Shown here in pieces: positions 1 to 5,738 of a DNA stretch of 22,019 nucleotides. Source of the DNA: a virus; IMG/VR virus record IMGVR_UViG_3300027759_000471, positions 1-22,019 of that record. One strand, 5' to 3'. A program made the position numbers and the translations under genes. Numbering within the stretch: the stretch's first letter is position 1; each line of letters begins with the position of its first letter. The notes beneath the pieces are model-generated. The model ran no database searches and was not told the DNA's origin. It saw only the letters and a program-made list of their open reading frames with translations.

Positions 1-623
1 TCATCTCGGCTGACGGGCAAACGCTTGTGGAAGTCAAAAACTACAACGCTGCTGTACGAAACAAGTTCGATAGTGAAGCCAACATCATCCCTGCGGCTGA
101 TATGGCGCAACTCATCCATGAAGCGGCAGTCCACAATATCCAAGACATTGTGCTGGCTGTTTTATTTGGGGGACAAAACTTTGAAGTGTTTAAGTTCACC
201 ATTGAAGAAGCGCAGAAAGAGCAGCTCGTCAAGGATATGGCGCGGTACTGGGGACACGTTGCGTCTAAGCAGTACCCTGAACCTGAGACTACCGAGCAAG
301 CGAAGCTAATCTATTCTGTCTCCGCACCCACAAGCATTACCGCGCCACAGTCCCTAGAGCAGATGTGCCAAGCCTTGAACTACACCAAGGAACAGCTCAA
401 GAAGTGGGAAGACGAGGAAGAGAAGCTCAAGGTGGAAATACAGAAATTTATGGGGGTCAACAGCGAATTGGTAACCCTAGACGGGCGAGTTCTGGTCACT
501 TGGAAATCAGCCAAGCCAAGCCTGAGTTTTGATAAGAAACTCTTTGAGCAGTCCATGCCAGATGTCTACAAGTCCTATGTGCGTGAGGTAGCTGGTAGCC
601 GTAGATTCTTAGTGAAAGGGTAA
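1..623 (+). CDS. YqaJ-like phage exonuclease, C-terminal part (5' end outside window)
   Basis: The frame is open from base 3, and the first codons read ISADGQTLVEVKNYNA, so the gene begins upstream of the window. The GTG at 27 is an internal valine. The DG...VEVK segment is the acid-x-lysine half of a PD-(D/E)XK nuclease active site as in YqaJ viral recombinases. These are 5'-3' exonucleases that resect double-strand ends and feed 3' single strands to an annealing protein. A helical segment around residues 115-145 (counted from the GTG; rich in K, E and L) follows, and the C-terminus is basic. A RecT-like gene, an SSB-like gene and rusA lie just downstream, which supports a recombination role. 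The N-terminal catalytic Asp cannot be seen, so the assignment rests on one motif plus context. Confidence 0.75.
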   Translation, partial: ISADGQTLVEVKNYNAAVRNKFDSEANIIPAADMAQLIHEAAVHNIQDIVLAVLFGGQNFEVFKFTIEEAQKEQLVKDMARYWGHVASKQYPEPETTEQAKLIYSVSAPTSITAPQSLEQMCQALNYTKEQLKKWEDEEEKLKVEIQKFMGVNSELVTLDGRVLVTWKSAKPSLSFDKKLFEQSMPDVYKSYVREVAGSRRFLVKG

Positions 624-625
624 TC

Positions 626-808
626 ATGCTGCTATTCAAAACAAAACGATTAGAACGCCTAGAGCGTGAAGTTGTCATGCTAGAAGACTTGTTTGCTCAA
701 GCTCTACAACGCATATCCAATCTAGAAGAGGCTCGGTGGGGTCTGAAGGTTGACGGTACTCCTAGAGCCAAGCCCGGCAGGAAGGTCAAAGATGAACGCA
801 TTTCCTAG
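626..808 (+). CDS. Small coiled-coil protein of unknown function
   Basis: This 60-residue protein starts two bases after the exonuclease stop. A good ribosome binding site (AAAGGG) lies inside the end of that gene, so the pair is probably co-translated. Residues 5-37 form a charged heptad-like helix (RLERLEREVVMLEDLFAQAL and on), followed by a basic tail (KPGRKVKDER). I do not recognise a family. The helix suggests a small oligomeric or partner-binding protein, but nothing points to a specific function. It overlaps the next gene by 17 bases. Confidence 0.7.
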   Translation: MLLFKTKRLERLEREVVMLEDLFAQALQRISNLEEARWGLKVDGTPRAKPGRKVKDERIS

Positions 809-986
809 CCCCCGTGACCCTAAGACCGGCTCTGATGACAAGGGCATGAGTCTTAGAGATTACTTTGCTGCCAAGGCTATGCAGTCCCTCATCATTCGAG
901 ATGGGGAACACGTTGACTTCCTTGAAGTAATCACAGCAACCGCCTATCAATATGCTGACGATATGTTGAGAGAGAGGGACTTGTGA
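792..986 (+). CDS. Small phage protein with GMSLRDYFAAKAMQ motif
   Basis: This is a 64-residue protein. I chose the ATG at 792 because it follows an AGGAAGG ribosome binding site; an in-frame upstream extension to 750 would lie within the previous gene. The sequence GMSLRDYFAAKAMQ (residues 18-31), followed by a helical acidic end (YADDMLRERDL), is a layout seen in many small hypothetical proteins of phages. No enzymatic motif is visible. Its stop overlaps a GTG start in a GTGA junction, so it belongs to the same translational string as the recT-like gene. Confidence 0.72.
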   Translation: MNAFPSPRDPKTGSDDKGMSLRDYFAAKAMQSLIIRDGEHVDFLEVITATAYQYADDMLRERDL

Positions 987-1069
987 CCACGCAAGATGTC
1001 GCTATATATGTGATGGCTGCATCAACAGTCATAGAAACATTCCTAACTATTTTGGAGAAATTTACATGA
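983..1069 (+). CDS. Possible 28-residue peptide coupled to both neighbours
   Basis: A GTG at 983 overlaps the previous stop (GTGA) and the frame ends in a TGA at 1067 that overlaps the recT-like start (ATGA). An AGAGAGGG ribosome binding site precedes it at about five bases. The peptide reads MTTQDVAIYVMAASTVIETF, then LTILEKFT. It is hydrophobic enough for a short amphipathic or membrane helix. It fills exactly the gap between two real genes, which favours a real coupled leader or microprotein. It is very short, so it could instead be a leader that only passes ribosomes on. Confidence 0.42.
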   Translation: MTTQDVAIYVMAASTVIETFLTILEKFT

Positions 1070-1917
1070 GTAATATCGTTGCAGTTCAAGACATGGCGGT
1101 CATGGCTGACAGTATTGTCAAGTCAGGCTTCTACGGCTTTAAGACTAAAGAACAAGTCATGGCTGTAATGCTTGTAGCCCAAGCAGAAAACAAGCACCCT
1201 GCCTCTGTCGTGCAAGAGTACGACATCATTCAAGGCAAGCCAGCTCTGAAGTCTCAAGCTATCCTTGCCCGTTTCCAACTCTCTGGTGGCTCAGTTCAAT
1301 GGGATGAGGTAACCCCTAAGAAGGTCAAGGGGACATTTAAGCACCCACAAGGGGGCAGCCTGACAGTCGAGTGGACTATCGAAATGGCAAAGCAAGCCGG
1401 TATCTACCGTGACGGTAGTGGCTGGTCTAAGTACCCTGAAGATATGCTCAGAGCTAGGGTTATTTCTAGAGCTGTGCGCTCTATCTATCCCGCTTGTATC
1501 TTGGGACACTACGCCACAGAAGAGGTCATGGACTTTGATAGCCCTATGCCAAAGCACATGGGCGTTGTAGAAGACGTTAAACAGCCCGTAGAGGTTATAG
1601 AAGACACCGGTGGTGACTACTCCCTTATCTTGCCTGATGGTCAAATCTATGCCTCTTTCCACACGCCTGAAGGATGGATTGCAGGATATGGGGAACTTGT
1701 AGGCAAAGTTATGGCTTCATCAAAGCTGTCTGATGAGCAGCGTACAGAGAAAGTAGCCAAGTTAGCCGAAGCTAATATGACTGTAACTGAGAAGTTCAGC
1801 AGTTTTGACAAAATCAAAATCAGAGCAGAGCTTGCTAATCAAGGGGTAAACCAACACCCAAAGTCACCAGCGTCCCAGTTCGTAGCCGACATGGAACACA
1901 GCGACAAAATATTCTGA
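1066..1917 (+). CDS. RecT-like single-strand DNA annealing protein
   Basis: This 283-residue protein is of usual size for RecT-type annealing proteins. Residues 30-70 contain the helical segment MAVMLVAQAENKHPASVVQE and a following ALKSQAILARF. Residues about 80-105 are beta-rich with a basic TPKKVKGTFKH stretch. Residues 118-157 carry the segment SGWSKYPEDMLRARVISRAV with a downstream GHYATEEV, which matches the RecT pattern of Trp, Pro, Met-Leu and Arg before a G-x-Y-x-x-E-E end. Such proteins coat 3' tails made by the phage exonuclease and anneal homologous strands. The ribosome binding site (TTGGAG) lies nine bases before the ATG. Placement between an exonuclease and an SSB-like gene supports the call; the ERF family is an alternative annealing-protein class. 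Confidence 0.76.
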   Translation: MSNIVAVQDMAVMADSIVKSGFYGFKTKEQVMAVMLVAQAENKHPASVVQEYDIIQGKPALKSQAILARFQLSGGSVQWDEVTPKKVKGTFKHPQGGSLTVEWTIEMAKQAGIYRDGSGWSKYPEDMLRARVISRAVRSIYPACILGHYATEEVMDFDSPMPKHMGVVEDVKQPVEVIEDTGGDYSLILPDGQIYASFHTPEGWIAGYGELVGKVMASSKLSDEQRTEKVAKLAEANMTVTEKFSSFDKIKIRAELANQGVNQHPKSPASQFVADMEHSDKIF

Positions 1918-2084
1918 ACCATTTGCAAAACGTAGGCTCACTAACTCCAATGGACGCATTACAAAACTATGGCTCATTTAGGCTTGCAGCCCATATCGAA
2001 TATCTTAGGAAGCAAGGACATCCAATCCTTACAACTATGGTTAAAGAGGGTGGGCGCGAGTATGCCCGATATATCTACCGTTGA
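1914..2084 (+). CDS. Small helix-turn-helix protein (HTH_39-like), non-ATG start
   Basis: In this frame the product reads LNHLQNVGSLTPMDALQNYG, then SFRLAAHIEYLRKQGHPILT and EGGREYARYIYR. This is the pattern of small phage winged-helix proteins (LTP-x-x-AL, RLAA-x-I-x-x-LR-x-x-GH, terminal ARY). The first ATG (1950) would cut away the first helix, which is clearly encoded upstream in the same frame. The best start is the CTG at 1914, which overlaps the recT-like stop as CTGA; a TTG at 1923 is the alternative. Neither has a strong ribosome binding site, so coupling to the upstream gene is likely. The role is probably DNA-binding regulation of the early module (inference). The fold call is solid, the exact start is not. 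Confidence 0.66.
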   Translation: MNHLQNVGSLTPMDALQNYGSFRLAAHIEYLRKQGHPILTTMVKEGGREYARYIYR

Positions 2085-2094
2085 AAGGAAAATC

Positions 2095-2382
2095 ATGGAA
2101 AACCAAAAAAAACCCCCGTTTGTCCCGCTTGAGATGAAAGGGCGAATGACAAAGAACACCTACAAAAAACAGGGTTCTTCCGAGCCAGACTGGAAAGGCA
2201 CGTTCATGTACGAAGGGCAAGTCATTACCTTTGGCGCATGGGAGAACGATGCTGGCTACGGTGTCTACTACAACATCAAAATCAACGACCCTAACTGGAA
2301 CAAACAACAGCAGCAGTACCCTAAAGAGGTAACTGACAAACCGGTCAAGTCTTATCCAAAAGATAGTGACGTGCCATTTTGA
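2095..2382 (+). CDS. SSB-like single-strand DNA binding protein with acidic C-terminal tip
   Basis: This 95-residue protein starts at an ATG preceded by AAAGGA. The same frame is open further upstream, but that part overlaps the HTH gene and is not needed. Residues 33-68 (WKGTFMYEGQVITFGAWEND and following YYNIKIN) look like beta strands of a small nucleic-acid-binding fold. A Q/K-rich linker follows, and the last six residues are DSDVPF. That end mimics the DDDIPF tip by which bacterial SSB recruits recombination and replication partners. Being between a RecT-like gene and rusA fits ssDNA handling. The body is shorter than a full OB-fold SSB, so it may be a distinct small family. Confidence 0.7.
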   Translation: MENQKKPPFVPLEMKGRMTKNTYKKQGSSEPDWKGTFMYEGQVITFGAWENDAGYGVYYNIKINDPNWNKQQQQYPKEVTDKPVKSYPKDSDVPF

Positions 2383-2768
2383 CGGCTAGCTTCTCTCTTC
2401 CGTTTCCCCCAAGCGTTAACACCTATTACCGTAACTTTCGCGGTCACATGGTGATGAGCGCCAAGGGAAGGGAGTTCAGAGAGGCTGTCCAAGTATTTGT
2501 AATTGAGAACAACATTCCTAAGTTTGGGGACAAAAAATTGAAACTAACACTAATTCTGCGTCCTAGAGACAAGAGAAAAATAGACATTGACAACCGTATC
2601 AAAGCGGTACTTGATGCACTAGAACACGCTGGAGTGTTTGACAACGACTTCCAAGTTGACCACATTGAGATGATTCGAGGAGAGCAAATCAAAGGTGGGC
2701 TGCTTCATGTGGTCATAGAAGAAATAACCCCCCGCCATCCCGAAGGTGAGTCCCTAGAGGACAGTTAG
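2379..2768 (+). CDS. rusA: RusA-family Holliday junction resolvase
   Basis: This 129-residue protein has the usual RusA size. It cuts four-way DNA junctions as a metal-dependent dimer. The N-terminus SLPFPPSVNTYYR (residues 6-18) and the segment KIDIDNRIKAVLDALEHAGV (67-86), with NDFQVD after it, give Asp69, Asp71 and Asp90. These match the catalytic Asp70, Asp72 and Asp91 of the E. coli enzyme, and Lys75 matches its conserved Lys76. The start is a TTG overlapping the SSB-like stop (TTGA). The next ATG would remove the NTYYR motif, so TTG is well supported. It resolves recombination intermediates made by the upstream exonuclease and annealing protein. Confidence 0.92.
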   Translation: MTASFSLPFPPSVNTYYRNFRGHMVMSAKGREFREAVQVFVIENNIPKFGDKKLKLTLILRPRDKRKIDIDNRIKAVLDALEHAGVFDNDFQVDHIEMIRGEQIKGGLLHVVIEEITPRHPEGESLEDS

Positions 2769-2777
2769 GAACGTGAC

Positions 2778-2800
2778 GGGGCAGCGTTTCGGGTAGCCCC
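2778..2800 (+). promoter_or_regulatory. Possible intercistronic hairpin
   Basis: The only sizeable gap in the plus block (2769-2824) contains GGGGC (2778-2782) and GCCCC (2796-2800), able to form a five-pair stem over a 13-base loop. No U-run follows, so it is not a standard terminator. It could protect a processed mRNA end or be chance. Confidence 0.22.
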
Positions 2801-2824
2801 ACTAATTCATAAACAAAGGAAATC

Positions 2825-3613
2825 ATGGAATCAATCCCAATCCCAGAAGTCGGCAACATGGAAATACCGCCAGAGAAGAACCACATCTTTGTAGCGACAC
2901 CAATGTACGGTGGTCAATGCTTTGGCTTCTTTACCCAAGGCTGCTTACAGTTTCAAAAGCTGGCTATGAATAACAACATAGACCTGACGTTCTCTTTCCT
3001 CTTTAATGAGTCTCTGATTCAGCGAGGACGCAACCTATTGGCTAACGCTTTTCTGAAGTCTAAATGCACCCACATGCTCTTCATTGACTCAGACATACGG
3101 TTCATTCCAGAACACATCTTGCCAATGATTGCTGCTGACAAGGACATCATCTGCGGTATCTATCCTAAGAAGGAAATCAACTGGCAGACAGTCAGAAACG
3201 CTATGGCAGCCGGTGTGCCTGATGGCGAACTAAAGAACCATACAGGCAACTTTGTTGTGAACCTTGTGAACTATGAGGAAACAGTCACAGTTCCAATCGG
3301 TGAACCCTTGGAAATCTGGAATGGTGGCACAGGCTTTATGCTCATCAAGCGCGAGGTCTATGAAGGTCTAGTAGGGAAACTACCTACATACCTCAACAAT
3401 GTGATGGACATACAGAACCCACAGAACGGGGAAAGAATCAATGAGTTCTTTGCTACTTGCATAGAAGAGGAATCAGGACTCTTACTCTCTGAGGACTACT
3501 ACTTCTGTAAGAAAGCTAGAGAGCATGGCTTTACAGTATGGGCAGCGCCTTGGGTAGACCTAGCCCATGTCGGCACATACGCCTTTGAGGGTCAGCTTCT
3601 CAAGACTCCATGA
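2825..3613 (+). CDS. GT-A-fold glycosyltransferase
   Basis: This 262-residue protein starts at an ATG after AAAGGA. It opens with a strand HIFVATPMYGG (20-30). It carries the metal/nucleotide-sugar DxD signature as FIDSD (86-90), preceded by LIQRGRNLLANAFL. Residues 166-176 (NGGTGFMLIKR) match the glycine-rich acceptor-side strand. SEDYYFCKKAREHGF (222-236) gives the family 2 ED motif, and His248 in AHVG may complete the metal site. The enzyme should move a sugar from a nucleotide donor. The target could be DNA, virion protein or host surface glycan, and the sequence does not say which. Its stop overlaps the next glycosyltransferase (ATGA), so the two act together or in sequence. Confidence 0.82.
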   Translation: MESIPIPEVGNMEIPPEKNHIFVATPMYGGQCFGFFTQGCLQFQKLAMNNNIDLTFSFLFNESLIQRGRNLLANAFLKSKCTHMLFIDSDIRFIPEHILPMIAADKDIICGIYPKKEINWQTVRNAMAAGVPDGELKNHTGNFVVNLVNYEETVTVPIGEPLEIWNGGTGFMLIKREVYEGLVGKLPTYLNNVMDIQNPQNGERINEFFATCIEEESGLLLSEDYYFCKKAREHGFTVWAAPWVDLAHVGTYAFEGQLLKTP

Positions 3614-4395
3614 GGTTTGTAGTTACCGCACCCCCGTATAGCGATAAGTCTGCGGGGATTGTGATGCTCTACACCCTACGAGATGAGCTAAAAGGCTTGG
3701 GCTATGACGCTGAAATCATGCCGTTTGAAAAGCCTATCACTATCCCTGATGACGCAATAGTTGTTTATCCTGAAGTGGTTGATGGCAACCCTTTAGGGGC
3801 TAAGAATGTGGTGCGGTACTACTTAAACAAGGAAGGCATGGCTTCTGGCAACAAAGTCAATGCCTCTCCCAATGACTTCATATTAGCGTTTAACAAGCTC
3901 TATTATGAAAATCCTCATGCAGTTATTCGATACGAAAATTTCAATCCTCATTGCTATTTTGGGAATAAGTTAACTTTCAACAGAAAACTAGACTGCACCT
4001 ATATTGGCAAGGGAAGTATGTACTCAGATGAGTGCAAGGTTATAGAGGGAACTATTGAGATAACTAGAACAGCGCCATCAGAGAAGGAAGGATTAGCCGA
4101 CTTGCTGAGACAGACTCGGTTTTTTTTTACTTACGATATTTGCACCGCCTTAGTTTCAGAAGCAATAATTTCGGGAGCTATTGCAGTTCCTTTATTATTT
4201 CACCCCTATAAGGCTGAAGAACTAGAGTATCCATTTGGCTCTATTGTTGGAAACTCTATCCACATACCGCAAGACTATGAGCAAAGGCGCGGAGCATTTA
4301 TTGCTACAGCTACAGGATATGACCTAGCCAAGCAAACAAAATACTTTGCTCAGAAGGCTATTGCTCACTTTAGCGGCAGCCCCAACGCTTCCTAG
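3610..4395 (+). CDS. GT-B-like glycosyltransferase
   Basis: This 261-residue protein is translated from an ATG overlapping the stop of the GT-A enzyme. The N-terminus MRFVVTAPPYSDKSAGIVML resembles the first strand and glycine loop of GT-B enzymes. A second half from about residue 128 begins CTYIGKGS and includes LADLLRQTRFFFTYD (162-176), then ALVSEAIISGAIAVPL (180-195). That is the usual donor-site pattern of a sheet end followed by an SEA-x-x-x-G-x-x-P helix. A run of nine T (4120-4128) encodes the three Phe residues at 171-173 and is a possible slippage site, but the frame is intact. The enzyme is shorter than typical GT-B proteins (350 or more residues), so the N-terminal domain is reduced. 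Its 3' end overlaps a minus-strand gene by 26 bases. Confidence 0.62.
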   Translation: MRFVVTAPPYSDKSAGIVMLYTLRDELKGLGYDAEIMPFEKPITIPDDAIVVYPEVVDGNPLGAKNVVRYYLNKEGMASGNKVNASPNDFILAFNKLYYENPHAVIRYENFNPHCYFGNKLTFNRKLDCTYIGKGSMYSDECKVIEGTIEITRTAPSEKEGLADLLRQTRFFFTYDICTALVSEAIISGAIAVPLLFHPYKAEELEYPFGSIVGNSIHIPQDYEQRRGAFIATATGYDLAKQTKYFAQKAIAHFSGSPNAS

Positions 4396-4594
4396 CAGCC
4401 TTGCCTCGCTCACCTTTCCAGTTCTTAGAACGGGCGCAGAAAGACTTGTGGCGAGGTCCTGACTTAGTTGGTGCTTTGAGCTTGCTGCCGGTAGCTTTGT
4501 TGTACTTAGCCCGACCTTTAGCAGTCAAGCCACCACCAGCCTTGACAGATAACTTCTCGCCTCTGCCGACAGAGAGATTAGTTTTTCTAGTCAT
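4370..4594 (-). CDS. Small basic DUF6321-like phage protein
   Basis: This 74-residue, strongly basic protein has only two acidic residues. The segment RGEKLSVKAGGGLTAKGRAK (11-30), followed by YN (31-32) and later KSFCARSKNWKGERGKAA (50-67), matches my memory of a phage family of unknown function (DUF6321). Two Cys (53 and 73) sit in the basic C-terminal half. The ATG at 4594 shares one base with the stop of the upstream 48-residue gene (TAATG). The gene ends inside the convergent glycosyltransferase gene. A nucleic-acid-binding or packaged role is possible from its charge, but that is inference. Confidence 0.8.
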   Translation of the reverse strand: MTRKTNLSVGRGEKLSVKAGGGLTAKGRAKYNKATGSKLKAPTKSGPRHKSFCARSKNWKGERGKAARKRWGCR

Positions 4595-4740
4595 TAGCGT
4601 TTGGACTTTCTCTTAGCGGTCTTTGCAGAGCGCTTAAATGCTGCCGCAGTAGGGTAGCCCTTTTGACCGGGCTTCTTAGCAGGAAGACCCGCTTTCCTAC
4701 GCTTGTTGATGTTGTAGTACAGACCTTTTTTAGCTGGCAT
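4594..4740 (-). CDS. 48-residue highly basic protein (MPAKKGLY type)
   Basis: This short gene encodes MPAKKGLYYNINKRRKAGLP, AKKPGQKGYPTAAAF and KRSAKTAKRKSKR. It has 17 Lys/Arg and no acidic residue. Small proteins starting MPAKKGLY and ending in an AFKxSAKTAK tail are common in phages and lack a known function. The start overlaps the end of the endolysin gene by 11 bases, and the stop overlaps the next ATG by one base. It was identified by reading the gap on the minus strand, and the overlap pattern matches the rest of the block. It may bind nucleic acid, but this rests on charge alone. Confidence 0.77.
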   Translation of the reverse strand: MPAKKGLYYNINKRRKAGLPAKKPGQKGYPTAAAFKRSAKTAKRKSKR

Positions 4741-5182
4741 GGTATTGCTCCTCTGTCAATATACCTATCTTGTATTTTCCTTCAGGCTTGTAAATTGTCA
4801 ATCCTTGCTGGCGCATCTCAGGGGCAAAGGAGAGGTGCATCCACCGACCGTATTCGTGTATGAGTTGGTCAAATTTGATGTTGTTTTTTAGAACAAGCTG
4901 ACATAGCGCGTAAGGAGTGTGAGCAGTAGAAGAGCAGTCAATAGCCCAACCATCCATGTGGCTGGATACTTTAGAACCGCCAACAGCCACATTGACATCA
5001 GGCAAGCGTAGCCAAGAATTAACACGAAGAGCGCCTGTGACATTTCGGACTGCCTCCAACTGATTCGCAGCCGACTTCATGTTTTCTAGTTGTCTCTCGT
5101 CTGGCTGATTGTTAATGTGCATCCGAATAGCTGTCTCGCTATACGTTGCCTCATCAAGACTGAAGTGTTCGCTTAGATTCAT
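4730..5182 (-). CDS. Endolysin, M15-family zinc peptidase
   Basis: This 150-residue protein is a single-domain peptidase of the Peptidase_M15 type, which cuts peptide cross-links or stems in peptidoglycan. The N-terminus SEHFSLDEATYSETA is the usual opening of these phage enzymes. The core reads LRVNSWLRLPDVNVAVGGSK (52-71), then SSHMDGWAIDCSS (73-85), and RWMHLSF (113-119). His75, Asp82 and His116 are the expected zinc ligands, and Glu110 is a candidate catalytic residue. There is no signal peptide or transmembrane helix, so release should depend on the holin encoded just upstream. Its ATG overlaps the holin stop (ATGA). Confidence 0.87.
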   Translation of the reverse strand: MNLSEHFSLDEATYSETAIRMHINNQPDERQLENMKSAANQLEAVRNVTGALRVNSWLRLPDVNVAVGGSKVSSHMDGWAIDCSSTAHTPYALCQLVLKNNIKFDQLIHEYGRWMHLSFAPEMRQQGLTIYKPEGKYKIGILTEEQYHAS

Positions 5183-5574
5183 TTCTTTACCTTGTCGGCT
5201 ATCTTCTCAAAAGTACGACCACCGAAATAAAACGACATCACTACCATGCCCCAATTTCCTAGCAACTCTACATAGTTACCCCTAGTTTCAAAATCAAACA
5301 TGGAAGCAATAGCAAACCCTGTATATGCCAACAAAAGGAATATTAGAACCATTGGGCGTATGTTCTTAGACAACCAAGAATCAGAACCCATGTCTGCTTT
5401 GAGTCGTTCAGTCAACTCATGTTGCTCAGACACATCTGCATTGAGTTTGGCTAACTCGCCATTTTGTTGCATCTCAAGTAGCTTGAGTTTGGCTTGCTCT
5501 GCTTGTGCTGGGTCTGGAAATACCTTGTCTAGTATCTTCCCACCAATGTCTATAAGTGCGCCTATTGGAATCAT
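5179..5574 (-). CDS. Holin, 3TM (GTA-holin-like) type
   Basis: The protein has 131 residues. Residues 5-19 form an amphipathic helix, followed by a charged coiled segment (24-60) and two clear membrane helices at about 74-93 (PMVLIFLLLAYTGFAIASMF) and 101-117. The C-terminus FYFGGRTFEKIADKVKK is typical of the three-TM holin family first described in gene transfer agents. Holins open the inner membrane on schedule and let endolysin out. The gene sits directly before the M15 endolysin with an ATGA overlap and directly after a small membrane gene with another ATGA overlap. Confidence 0.82.
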   Translation of the reverse strand: MIPIGALIDIGGKILDKVFPDPAQAEQAKLKLLEMQQNGELAKLNADVSEQHELTERLKADMGSDSWLSKNIRPMVLIFLLLAYTGFAIASMFDFETRGNYVELLGNWGMVVMSFYFGGRTFEKIADKVKK

Positions 5575-5738
5575 TTGTTTTCCTTTAGTTCCTGTTTAAG
5601 TTTACGAAGTTCCTTAATCTCTCGCTTGAGCTGCGCCTTCATGTATAGCGTTTCTATGTAGGCAATGCTTGTTGTTGCAACAATAATACATAACGCTAAT
5701 ACGCTCAGAATCCATCCGATAAGACGCGCAGTTGCCAC
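5571..5738 (-). CDS. 55-residue membrane/coiled-coil protein of the lysis cassette
   Basis: A GTG at 5738 opens a frame that ends in a TGA overlapping the holin ATG (ATGA). The start lies within the 3' end of the upstream gene (34-base overlap). A GGGTGG stretch lies about five bases before it; another GTG at 5747 is possible. The product has a single membrane helix at about residues 6-29 (LIGWILSVLALCIIVATTSI) and a basic, heptad-like tail (MKAQLKREIKELRKLKQELK). This is an inner-membrane protein with a short coiled coil, as in spanin-like or antiholin-like accessories. It is too short to cross the periplasm alone. The function is unknown; the coupling strongly suggests a lysis role. Confidence 0.62.
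   Translation of the reverse strand: MATARLIGWILSVLALCIIVATTSIAYIETLYMKAQLKREIKELRKLKQELKENK

Noticed and set aside
27-623. Start of the exonuclease gene at GTG 27
   Set aside because: The frame stays open upstream and the preceding residues (ISADGQTL) match the active-site region, so the gene begins outside the window.
1969-2094. N-terminal extension of the SSB-like gene up to an ATG at 1969
   Set aside because: This stretch is out of frame with a clear helix-turn-helix coding sequence, while the ATG at 2095 has its own AAAGGA site.
4120-4128. Run of nine T as a programmed frameshift in the GT-B-like gene
   Set aside because: The zero frame stays open through a normal donor-site motif, so no shift is needed.
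4401-4863. Plus-strand frames opposite the basic small genes and endolysin
   Set aside because: They mirror real minus-strand genes and carry no ribosome site or recognisable motif.
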